Position numbers and translations under genes: made by a program. Shown piece after piece: positions 1-6,169 of a stretch of 6,169 nucleotides of DNA. The stretch covers positions 1 to 6,169 of the forward strand of contig CAZECM010000137.1 in assembly GCA_964510785.1 (NCBI GenBank), in the 5' to 3' direction. The stretch comes from JAAYZM01 sp964510785. GTDB lineage: Bacteria > Actinomycetota > Actinomycetes > Actinomycetales > Cellulomonadaceae. The notes beneath the pieces were generated by a model that did not search any database, was not told where the DNA came from, and worked only from the letters and a program-made list of their open reading frames with translations. Every line of letters begins with the position of its first letter. Position 1 is the first letter of the stretch.

Positions 1-616
<616 letters not shown>

Positions 617-620
<4 letters not shown>

Positions 621-1132
621 CCGGCGCGCTCGGCCCTGCCGGCGAGCTCGAGGGGGACGGCGTCGATCCGCACCGGGAAGTTCACCGAGCGGGCGATGAA
701 GCAGTGCTGGTGGGCCTTCGCGTGCACGGCCGCGACGAGCTCGTCGGTGACCGGTTCCCCGGACCTCGTCGTCGGCGACCCGAGCTCGAGGCGTGGCCGC
801 AGGACGACCTCCGTGAACTGTCCCGCCCCCGCGGCCTCGACGCGCATCGTCCCGCCCGCCTGGTCGACGTAGCCCGTGACCGTGACGCCTTCCGCGGAGG
901 CGAGGTGGAGGAACCACAGCATGTGGCACTGGCTGAGCGCCACGACGAGCAGCTCCTCGGGCGTGTACCGCCCGGGCTCGCCGCGGAACGCGGGGTCCGA
1001 GGTGCCGAGCAGGACGGGCTTCCCGGGCAGCTCGACCTCGTGGTTGCGGCTGTAGGACGTGTAGCTCGCGGTCCCCGCCGAGCCGGCGCCGGTCCACGTG
1101 GTGGTCGCGGAGTACGTGTGCAGGGGGCCCAT
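617..1132 (-). CDS. OsmC/Ohr-family peroxiredoxin-like protein
   Basis: A 171-residue predicted cytoplasmic protein of the OsmC/Ohr family, thiol peroxidases that reduce organic hydroperoxides using two cysteines. Seen directly: an N-terminal beta region HTYSATTTW, the motif TPEELLVVALSQCHM (residues 57-71) with Glu60 and the putative peroxidatic Cys69 at the start of the central helix, and HCFIARSVNFPV (143-154) with the second, resolving-type Cys144. The length suits a slightly long family member, and no signal peptide or membrane segment is visible. The helix cysteine followed by HMLWFLHLA resembles a widespread uncharacterised COG1764-type branch more than classical Ohr or E. coli OsmC, so the substrate is inferred. 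The ATG at 1132-1130 fits the usual N-terminus of this branch. No Shine-Dalgarno precedes it, but a TAnnnT hexamer sits 6 nt upstream. It is convergent with uvrA (4-nt overlap) and divergent from uvrC. Confidence 0.9.
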
Positions 1133-1138
1133 GACCCG

Positions 1139-1144
1139 ACGCTA
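1139..1144 (-). promoter_or_regulatory. Candidate -10 element for the OsmC-like gene
   Basis: Read on the minus strand this is TAGCGT, a TAnnnT-type actinobacterial -10 hexamer. Only 6 nt separate it from the ATG, so transcription would begin at or next to the start codon, giving a leaderless message. This agrees with the lack of a purine-rich ribosome binding site. The -35 position (about 1162-1167) has no TTGACA-like sequence. This is inference from spacing and one short motif. Confidence 0.4.
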
Positions 1145-1186
1145 CCCGCTGACCCTGGCGCGTGCGGAGGGTTTTGCGCCGGTCAC

Positions 1187-1192
1187 TAGGCT
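1187..1192 (+). promoter_or_regulatory. Candidate -10 element for uvrC
   Basis: TAGGCT matches the TAnnnT -10 form common for the main sigma factor in actinobacteria. It ends 7 nt before the uvrC ATG at 1200, placing the expected transcription start on or beside the A of the ATG and implying a leaderless transcript. The only purine-rich run nearby (GGAGGG, 1166-1171) is about 28 nt upstream, too far to act as a Shine-Dalgarno. The -35 region at about 1164-1169 is weak. No SOS (LexA) box of the TCGAAC-N4-GTTCGA type is visible in the spacer. Confidence 0.45.
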
Positions 1193-1199
1193 GGTCGGC

Positions 1200-3194
1200 A
1201 TGGCCGATCCCGCGACGTACCGCCCGAAGCCGGGCGACATCCCGACCTCGCCGGGGGTGTACCGCTTCAGCGACGAGCAGGGTCGGGTCGTCTACGTCGG
1301 CAAGGCCAAGAACCTGCGCGCGCGGCTGTCGAGCTACTTCCAGGACGTCGCGAACCTCCACGTCCGTACCCAGACGATGGTCACGACGGCGGCCTCCGTG
1401 CAGTGGACCGTCGTCGGCACGGAGGTCGAGGCGCTCGCGCTCGAGTACTCGTGGATCAAGGAGTTCGACCCGCGGTTCAACGTCAAGTACCGCGACGACA
1501 AGTCCTACCCCTACCTCGCCGTGACGCTCGGCGACGCGGTCCCGCGCGTGCAGGTGATGCGCGGCGCGAAGCGCAAGGGCACGCGCTACTTCGGGCCGTA
1601 CGGGCACGCCTGGGCGATCCGTGAGACGGTCGACCTGTTGCTGCGGGTCTTCCCCGTGCGCACGTGCTCCGCCGGTGTCTACAAGCGTGCACAGCAGCAG
1701 GGCCGCCCGTGCCTGCTCGGCTACATCGACAAGTGCGCCGCCCCGTGCGTCGGACGGATCTCGCTCGAGGACCACCACTCGCTCGCCGAGGACTTCTGCG
1801 CCTTCATGGCGGGGGACACCGCGCGGTTCGTACGCGAGCTCACGGCCCAGATGCAGGACGCGGCGGCCGGGATGGACTACGAGCTCGCCGCCCGGCTGCG
1901 CGACGACATCGCTGCGCTCGAGCGGGCCACCGAGAAGAACGCCGTCGTGCTCGGCGACGGCACCGACGCGGACATCTTCGGCCTCGTGGGCGACGAGCTC
2001 GAGGCCGCGATCCAGGTGTTCCACGTGCGCGGCGGGCGCATCCGGGGCCAGCGCGGCTGGATCGTCGAGAAGGTCGAGGACGCCGACGACGCCGAGCTGG
2101 TGGAGCACCTCCTCCAGCAGGTCTACGGCGCCGCGGCCGACGACGAGGACGGCGCGCAGGCGGTCCCGCGCGAGGTCCTGGTGCCCGTCCTGCCGCCCGA
2201 CCCGAGCCAGGTGACCGACTGGCTCTCGACGCTGCGCGCATCGCGCGTGAGCCTGCGCGTTCCGCAGCGCGGTGACAAGCGCGAGCTTGCCGAGACGGTG
2301 CGCGCCAACGCCGAGCAGGCGCTCGTGCTGCACCGCACGCGCCGTGCGGGCGACCTGACGACCCGCAGCCAGGCGCTCCGGGAGATCCAGGAGGCGCTCG
2401 AGCTGCCGAGCGCCCCGCTGCGCATCGAGTGCTTCGACATCTCCACGACGATGGGCACGCACCAGATGGCGTCGATGGTCGTGTTCGAGGACGGCCTTGC
2501 TCGCAAGCCCGAGTACCGCACGTTCGCGATCCGCGGTCCGGAGGGGCAGGGCGCCGCGGACGACACGGCGGCGATCTACGAGGTCATGACACGCCGCTTC
2601 CGCCGCTACCTCGCGGACCGGGACGCGTCCTCGGACGTCGAGCTGGACGACGGCGGTGAGTCACCGCCCGGGCCCGGGCCGGCGTCGGGCGAGATCGGCG
2701 CGACCGTCGTGGACGCGCCCAAGCGGTTCGCCTACCAGCCCAACCTCGTGGTGGTCGACGGCGGACAGCCCCAGGTCGCAGCGGCCGCGCGGGCGCTGGC
2801 GGACCTCGGCATCGACGACGTCGCACTGTGCGGACTCGCCAAGCGGCTCGAGGAGGTCTGGCTGCCGGGAGACGAGTTCCCCGTCATCCTGCCGCGATCC
2901 TCCGAGGGCCTGTACCTCATGCAGCGCGTGCGGGACGAGGCGCACCGCTTCGCCATCCGCGCCCACCGACGCCGTCGTTCGCGCGCCATGACCGCCTCCG
3001 AGCTCGACGACGTGCCCGGCCTCGGCCCCGTCCGCAAGGCCGCGCTGCTCAAGCACTTCGGCTCCCTCAAGCGACTGCGCGCGGCCTCCGCGGCGGAGAT
3101 CGCGACCGTGCCGGGGATGGGAGCCACCTCGGCGGCCGCCGTCGTCGCGGCGCTCGCCCCGCGCGAGGGTGCACCTGGCATGCTGGAGCAATGA
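1200..3194 (+). CDS. uvrC: UvrC, excinuclease ABC subunit C
   Basis: UvrC (664 residues, normal for actinobacteria) makes both incisions around a lesion in the UvrB-DNA complex. An N-terminal GIY-YIG nuclease (about 15-95) has GVY (19-21), YVG (32-34), Arg40 and Glu82 in LALEYSWIK, expected to cut on the 3' side. Four cysteines C156, C171, C179 and C183 match the UvrC [4Fe-4S] ligands. A UVR motif (about 203-243, DYELAARLRDDIAAL) is the UvrB-binding helix pair. The RNase H-like nuclease for the 5' cut carries Asp413 (CFDIS), Asp520 (VVVDGG) and His582 (RDEAHRF). Tandem helix-hairpin-helix motifs (VPGLG, VPGMG) at about 601-655 bind DNA. An acidic, Pro/Gly-rich linker (about 474-508) sits inside the RNase H-like domain. 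The ATG at 1200 is chosen because homologues begin just before KPGDIPTSPGVY; upstream in-frame starts (GTG 1098, ATG 1131) would run over the start of the divergent gene. It ends in ATGA shared with rapZ. Confidence 0.97.
   Translation: MADPATYRPKPGDIPTSPGVYRFSDEQGRVVYVGKAKNLRARLSSYFQDVANLHVRTQTMVTTAASVQWTVVGTEVEALALEYSWIKEFDPRFNVKYRDDKSYPYLAVTLGDAVPRVQVMRGAKRKGTRYFGPYGHAWAIRETVDLLLRVFPVRTCSAGVYKRAQQQGRPCLLGYIDKCAAPCVGRISLEDHHSLAEDFCAFMAGDTARFVRELTAQMQDAAAGMDYELAARLRDDIAALERATEKNAVVLGDGTDADIFGLVGDELEAAIQVFHVRGGRIRGQRGWIVEKVEDADDAELVEHLLQQVYGAAADDEDGAQAVPREVLVPVLPPDPSQVTDWLSTLRASRVSLRVPQRGDKRELAETVRANAEQALVLHRTRRAGDLTTRSQALREIQEALELPSAPLRIECFDISTTMGTHQMASMVVFEDGLARKPEYRTFAIRGPEGQGAADDTAAIYEVMTRRFRRYLADRDASSDVELDDGGESPPGPGPASGEIGATVVDAPKRFAYQPNLVVVDGGQPQVAAAARALADLGIDDVALCGLAKRLEEVWLPGDEFPVILPRSSEGLYLMQRVRDEAHRFAIRAHRRRRSRAMTASELDDVPGLGPVRKAALLKHFGSLKRLRAASAAEIATVPGMGATSAAAVVAALAPREGAPGMLEQ
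3191..3194 (+). other. ATGA stop/start overlap coupling uvrC and rapZ
   Basis: The rapZ ATG (3191-3193) and the uvrC TGA (3192-3194) share bases. The only purine-rich stretch, GGAG at 3185-3188, lies just 2 nt before the ATG, too close for efficient independent initiation. This favours termination-reinitiation, that is, translational coupling of rapZ to uvrC. Confidence 0.75.
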
Positions 3195-4129
3195 CGAGCG
3201 AGCCCGCCCCGAACACCGTCCCGCACGGCATCCCGGCCCTCGACGAGCAGGCCACGAAGCCCCAGCCGTCGGCCCCCGAGGTGCTGATCATCACGGGCAT
3301 GTCGGGCGGCGGCCGCACGAAGGCCGCCGCCGTCCTCGAGGACATGGACTGGTACGTCGTCGACAACCTGCCGGCCCAGATGCTCTCTCACCTCGTGGGG
3401 ATGATGACGCACGGCGTCGGGGGAGTGCGCAGGCTGGCCGCCGTCGTCGACGTCCGTGGCCGGGAGTTCTTCGCGGACCTCACCCCCGTGCTCTCCGCCC
3501 TGCGGGCCGCGGGCACCGATTACCAGATCCTCTTCCTCGACGCCTCGGACGAGGTCCTCGTGCGCCGCTACGAGCAGGTGCGCCGCCCGCACCCGCTGCA
3601 GGGCGAGGGGCGAATCCTCGACGGGATCGCCGCGGAGCGCGAGCTGCTGCACGCGGTGCGCGAGCGTGCGGACATCCTCATCGACACGTCCGAGCTGTCC
3701 GTGCACGACCTCGCGCGCGAGGTACGCGCCGCGGTCTCGACGGGTCCGGACGAGGCGTTGCGGGTCAACGTGCTCTCGTTCGGGTTCAAGTACGGCATCC
3801 CGCTCGACGCCGACCACGTGGTCGACATGCGCTTCCTCGCCAACCCGTTCTGGATCCCCGAGCTGCGCCACCTGACCGGCCGGGATGAGCCCGTGCGCGA
3901 CTACGTGCTCGGTCTCCCCGGGGCCACGACCTTCATCGAGCGCTATGTCGCGGCCCTCGAGCCGGTGCTCGCGGGGTACCTCGAGGAGGAGAAGCGCTAC
4001 GTGACGATCGCGGTCGGCTGCACGGGCGGCAAGCACCGCTCCGTCGCCGTGAGCGAGGCGATCGGGGCGCTGCTGCGCGAGCGGGGCCACCGTGTCACCG
4101 TCGCGGCCCGGGACCTCGGCAAGGAGTAG
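3191..4129 (+). CDS. rapZ: RapZ/YvcJ-family P-loop nucleotide-binding protein
   Basis: A 312-residue RapZ (YvcJ) homologue. In E. coli RapZ is an adaptor that delivers the GlmZ small RNA to RNase E and senses glucosamine-6-phosphate. That RNA is not known in actinobacteria, so the role here is open; B. subtilis YvcJ binds and hydrolyses nucleotides. Seen directly: a P-loop at 36-43 (GMSGGGRT) with Arg42 where the Walker lysine normally sits, VDNLP at 57-61, a hydrophobic Walker B-like strand ending FLDAS (115-119), and RRPHPL (131-136). The conserved C-terminal domain has SFGFKYGIPLDADHV (196-210), RFLANPFW (214-221) and CTGGKHRSVAVSE (277-289). About 30 residues of low-complexity Pro/Ala sequence precede the P-loop, making it slightly longer than the 284-residue E. 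coli protein. The start is taken at the ATGA overlap. Its last codons AAG GAG also form the ribosome binding site of yvcK. Confidence 0.95.
   Translation: MTSEPAPNTVPHGIPALDEQATKPQPSAPEVLIITGMSGGGRTKAAAVLEDMDWYVVDNLPAQMLSHLVGMMTHGVGGVRRLAAVVDVRGREFFADLTPVLSALRAAGTDYQILFLDASDEVLVRRYEQVRRPHPLQGEGRILDGIAAERELLHAVRERADILIDTSELSVHDLAREVRAAVSTGPDEALRVNVLSFGFKYGIPLDADHVVDMRFLANPFWIPELRHLTGRDEPVRDYVLGLPGATTFIERYVAALEPVLAGYLEEEKRYVTIAVGCTGGKHRSVAVSEAIGALLRERGHRVTVAARDLGKE
4121..4126 (+). promoter_or_regulatory. Ribosome binding site of yvcK inside the rapZ end
   Basis: AAGGAG, a near-perfect Shine-Dalgarno, is also the last two sense codons (Lys-Glu) of rapZ. Five nt follow before the GTG at 4132, and the rapZ stop TAG lies within that gap. 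It fixes the non-ATG start of yvcK and suggests ribosomes leaving rapZ can start yvcK directly. Confidence 0.8.
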
Positions 4130-4131
4130 GG

Positions 4132-5109
4132 GTGGGCGCGATCACCGCCCCCGGCCCGCACGTCGTCGCTCTGGGTGGCGGGCACGGGCTCTCGGCGTCC
4201 CTCGGCGCACTGCGACGCATCACGGACCGGATCACCGCCGTCGTGACGGTCGCCGACGACGGCGGATCCTCGGGCAGGCTGCGCTCCGAGCTCGGGGTGC
4301 TCCCACCGGGCGACCTGCGGATGGCGCTCTCGGCACTGTGCGACGACTCGGAGTGGGGTCGCACGTGGCGCGACCTGCTGCAGTACCGGTTCACGTCGAC
4401 GGGCGACCTCGACCAGCACGCCGTGGGCAACCTGCTGATCGTCGCGCTGTGGAACCAGCTCGGTGACACCGTGACCGGCCTGGACTGGGTCGGCAGGCTG
4501 CTCGGCGCGCGGGGGCGGGTGCTCCCGATGGCGTCCGTACCGCTCGAGATCGAGGCGGACGTGGTCGAGGACGACGGCGAGCGCGTGCTCGTGCGCGGCC
4601 AGAGCGCGGTGGCTCGCGCCCACGGCCGGATCGAGCACGTCCGGCTCGTGCCCTCCGACCCGCCCGCGTGCCCCGAGGCGGTGGACGCCGTGCACGACGC
4701 CGACTGGATCGTGCTCGGTCCGGGCTCCTGGTACACGTCCGTGCTGCCCCACCTGCTCGTGCCGGAGCTCGCGGACGCGCTGCTCACCACGAAGGCCCGC
4801 CGGCTCGTCAACCTCAACCTCGCGCCCGCCGGCGAGGCCGAGACCGCGGGGATGGGCGCCACCCAGCTCCTCGCCGTCGTCCGGGACCACGCGCCGGCGC
4901 TGCGGATCGACGTCGTCGTCGCCGATCCCCGCTCGGTCGAGGACGTCCACGAGCTCGAGAAGCAGGCGGAGGCCCTCGGTGCCCGGCTGCTCTTGCGGCA
5001 GGTGGGTGTCGGGGACGGTTCACCTCGTCACGACCCGCTCCGGCTCGCAGCCGCTTTCGGGGACGCCTTCGAGACGTTCTTGGGAGACGTCGGAACGGTG
5101 GTCGGGTAA
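4132..5109 (+). CDS. yvcK: YvcK/CofD-like gluconeogenesis factor (CuvA homologue)
   Basis: A 325-residue protein of the YvcK branch of the CofD-like fold. B. subtilis YvcK is needed for growth on gluconeogenic carbon and for normal cell shape, and binds UDP-sugars; the mycobacterial homologue CuvA supports cell-wall synthesis and carbon use. Seen directly: HVVALGGGHGL (10-20) at the first Rossmann-like strand, the hallmark VADDGGSSGRLR (40-51), PPGDLR (58-63), HAVGNLLIVAL (96-106), LGPGSWYTSVLPHL (195-208), and RRLVNLNL (223-230) leading to the GET-type loop. That loop reads PAGEAETAGM here, where I recall homologues having a shorter PGETxGF-like form. The GTG start at 4132 is supported by the AAGGAG directly upstream and by the close N-terminal fit to the family. 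It lies 2 nt after the rapZ stop and 17 bp before whiA. It is probably cytoplasmic; I see no signal peptide or membrane segment. Confidence 0.95.
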   Translation: MGAITAPGPHVVALGGGHGLSASLGALRRITDRITAVVTVADDGGSSGRLRSELGVLPPGDLRMALSALCDDSEWGRTWRDLLQYRFTSTGDLDQHAVGNLLIVALWNQLGDTVTGLDWVGRLLGARGRVLPMASVPLEIEADVVEDDGERVLVRGQSAVARAHGRIEHVRLVPSDPPACPEAVDAVHDADWIVLGPGSWYTSVLPHLLVPELADALLTTKARRLVNLNLAPAGEAETAGMGATQLLAVVRDHAPALRIDVVVADPRSVEDVHELEKQAEALGARLLLRQVGVGDGSPRHDPLRLAAAFGDAFETFLGDVGTVVG

Positions 5110-5114
5110 GTGGC

Positions 5115-5118
5115 AGGA
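5115..5118 (+). promoter_or_regulatory. Ribosome binding site deciding the whiA start
   Basis: AGGA lies 8 nt before the ATG at 5127, a normal spacing. An in-frame ATG at 5118 would overlap this AGGA and have no site of its own. Family members also begin at the MALTA equivalent, so 5127 is preferred over 5118. Confidence 0.65.
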
Positions 5119-5126
5119 TGTCGGCC

Positions 5127-6107
5127 ATGGCTCTGACGGCACAGGTGAAGGACGAGCTCGCCCGCGTCAAGATCGACAAGACGTCGTGCCGCAAGGCCGA
5201 GGTGTCGGCGACGCTGCGGTTCGCGGGTGGTCTGCACATCATCTCGGGCCGCATCGTGATCGAGGCCGAGCTCGACACGGCCATCGCGGCCCGCCGCCTG
5301 CGGACGGCCCTCGCCGAGGTGTACGGGCACGAGAGCGAGATCATCGTGGTGTCGCCCTCGGGGCTGCGCAAGGGCACGCGGTACGTCGTGCGCGTCGTCA
5401 AGGACGGCGAGTCCCTCGCCAGGCAGACCGGCCTGCTCGACAACCGTGGGCGCCCCGTGCGCGGGCTGCCGCCGCAAGTGGTCTCGGCGGGGATCGCGGA
5501 GGCGGAGGCGGCGTGGCGGGGGGCTTTCCTCGCGCACGGCTCGCTGACCGAGCCGGGTCGGGCATCGGCCCTCGAGATCACGTGCCCCGGGCCTGAGGCA
5601 GCACTGGCACTCGTCGGTGCCGCCCGGCGCCTCGGCATCTCGGCGAAGTCGCGCGAGGTGCGCGGCGTCGACCGGGTCGTCATCCGCGACGGCGACGCGA
5701 TCGCCGCGCTCCTCGCCCGGCTCGGCGCGCACGAGGCGCTCATGGAGTGGGAGGAGCGGCGCTTGCGCCGCGAGGTGCACGGCACGGCCAACCGGCTCGC
5801 GAACTTCGACGACGCCAACCTGCGCCGCTCTGCCCGGGCCGCCGTCGCCGCGGGCGCACGCGTCGACCGGGCCTTCGAGATCCTCGGTGACGAGGTGCCC
5901 GAGCACCTGCGCGAGGCGGGCGAGCTGCGGCTCGCGAACAAGGAGGCCTCGCTCGAGGAGCTCGGGAAGCTCGCGGACCCGCCGCTCACCAAGGACGCCG
6001 TGGCAGGCAGGATCCGCCGTCTCCTCGCCACCGCGGACAAGCGAGCGAGCGATCTCGGCATCCCGGACACCGAGGCGAGCCTGAGCCCTGAGCTGCGTGA
6101 CCTCTAG
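5127..6107 (+). CDS. whiA: WhiA, sporulation/cell-division transcription regulator
   Basis: WhiA, 326 residues, the usual family length. In Streptomyces it works with WhiB to switch on sporulation-septation genes and recognises GACAC; in non-sporulating bacteria it affects growth, division and chromosome segregation. Seen directly: a WhiA N-terminus with SCRKAEVSATLRFAGGLH (20-37) and GRIVIEAELDT (41-51); the two LAGLIDADG-like lobes, the second around WRGAFLAHGSL (130-140), with the homing-endonuclease scaffold used here for DNA or protein contacts rather than cutting; the linker NRLANFDDANLRRS (222-235); and a C-terminal helix-turn-helix (about 258-305) containing ASLEELGKLADPP and TKDAVAGRIRRLL. 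It is the last gene of the run. No internal promoter is obvious in the 17-bp gap after yvcK, so transcription probably comes from upstream. ATG 5118 is an alternative start adding three residues. Confidence 0.96.
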   Translation: MALTAQVKDELARVKIDKTSCRKAEVSATLRFAGGLHIISGRIVIEAELDTAIAARRLRTALAEVYGHESEIIVVSPSGLRKGTRYVVRVVKDGESLARQTGLLDNRGRPVRGLPPQVVSAGIAEAEAAWRGAFLAHGSLTEPGRASALEITCPGPEAALALVGAARRLGISAKSREVRGVDRVVIRDGDAIAALLARLGAHEALMEWEERRLRREVHGTANRLANFDDANLRRSARAAVAAGARVDRAFEILGDEVPEHLREAGELRLANKEASLEELGKLADPPLTKDAVAGRIRRLLATADKRASDLGIPDTEASLSPELRDL

Positions 6108-6169
6108 GTATGCGGTCCGACGCGTGACTTTGGTCCTCTCGCCGTGACCCGAGCGGTATAGGATCGAAA
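6108..6169 (+). other. Intergenic leader after whiA, next gene off window
   Basis: Sixty-two bases without an ORF follow the whiA stop. They contain no strong hairpin or T-run, so no intrinsic terminator can be called. CGTGAC occurs at 6123-6128 and 6143-6148, and once more in the whiA tail at 6096-6101. A -10-like hexamer lies near the end. In related actinobacteria a glyceraldehyde-3-phosphate dehydrogenase gene often follows whiA; that is synteny knowledge, not seen here. Confidence 0.5.
6159..6164 (+). promoter_or_regulatory. Candidate -10 element of the next downstream gene
   Basis: TAGGAT fits the actinobacterial TAnnnT -10 form and sits in an AT-richer patch (TATAGGAT) that stands out against the GC-rich background. 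The place for a -35 (about 6135-6141) is CT-rich with no TTGACA match; TTGGTC at 6130-6135 is too far away (23 nt). A transcription start would fall at or just past the window edge. Confidence 0.45.

Noticed and set aside
704..1189. Plus-strand 161-codon open frame opposite the OsmC-like gene
   Set aside because: The minus-strand frame has a clear OsmC pattern with both cysteines, while this one shows only Arg/Gly-rich sequence.
1098..1199. Longer uvrC start (GTG at 1098 or ATG at 1131)
   Set aside because: Either would overlap the start of the divergent gene, adds residues not expected in UvrC, and has no better ribosome site.
2732..4090. 452-codon minus-strand open frame opposite uvrC and rapZ
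   Set aside because: Low-complexity Arg/Ala/His composition, no family motif and full overlap with conserved genes. It is a GC-bias shadow.
6066..6070. GACAC (WhiA-type recognition core) at the end of whiA
   Set aside because: A five-base match inside coding sequence is expected by chance and is not placed at a promoter.
6138..6153. CTCG...CGAG inverted repeat after whiA as a terminator
   Set aside because: Four base pairs with an 8-nt loop and no T-run is too weak to call.
6164..6169. TCGAAA at the window end as half of an SOS box
   Set aside because: Only a partial half-site, cut by the window edge. No second half can be checked.

Overview
The window is a GC-rich stretch, with codon third positions dominated by G and C, that carries a well-known actinobacterial housekeeping neighbourhood. 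The order is the 3' end of uvrA, a convergent OsmC-family gene, then uvrC-rapZ-yvcK-whiA in one tight same-strand run. The presence of WhiA and the uvrC-rapZ-yvcK-whiA order point to an actinobacterium. The protein sequences look closest to Micrococcales such as Cellulomonas and its relatives, but that genus-level guess is from memory and was not computed.

Left part (1-1132): the C-terminal ATP-binding half-domain and part of the last zinc module of UvrA run in from the left edge and stop at 620. A 171-residue OsmC-like peroxiredoxin lies on the minus strand, tail to tail with uvrA. The two stop codons overlap, so there is no room for a terminator between them. Centre (1133-3194): a 67-bp divergent spacer separates the OsmC-like gene from uvrC. 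It holds a TAnnnT -10-like hexamer 6 to 7 bases before each start codon, and neither start has a ribosome binding site, so both messages may be leaderless. UvrC is complete, with its nuclease residues and four cluster cysteines in place. Right part (3191-6107): rapZ overlaps uvrC through ATGA. yvcK starts with GTG, 2 nt after the rapZ stop, using a Shine-Dalgarno made of rapZ's last two codons. whiA follows after 17 bp. The last 62 bp are an intergenic leader with a -10-like TAGGAT, probably for the next gene (by synteny often gap, which lies outside the window).

UvrA and UvrC are damage recognition and dual incision proteins of nucleotide excision repair. RapZ, YvcK and WhiA link amino-sugar and central carbon status to cell-wall growth and development, and appear to be co-transcribed and translationally coupled with uvrC. 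I found no mobile element, CRISPR array, RNA gene or anything that looks like a new multi-gene system. The most interesting points are the compact divergent, possibly leaderless promoter pair and the peroxiredoxin placed between two excision-repair genes. All long ORFs antisense to these genes look like GC-bias shadows.
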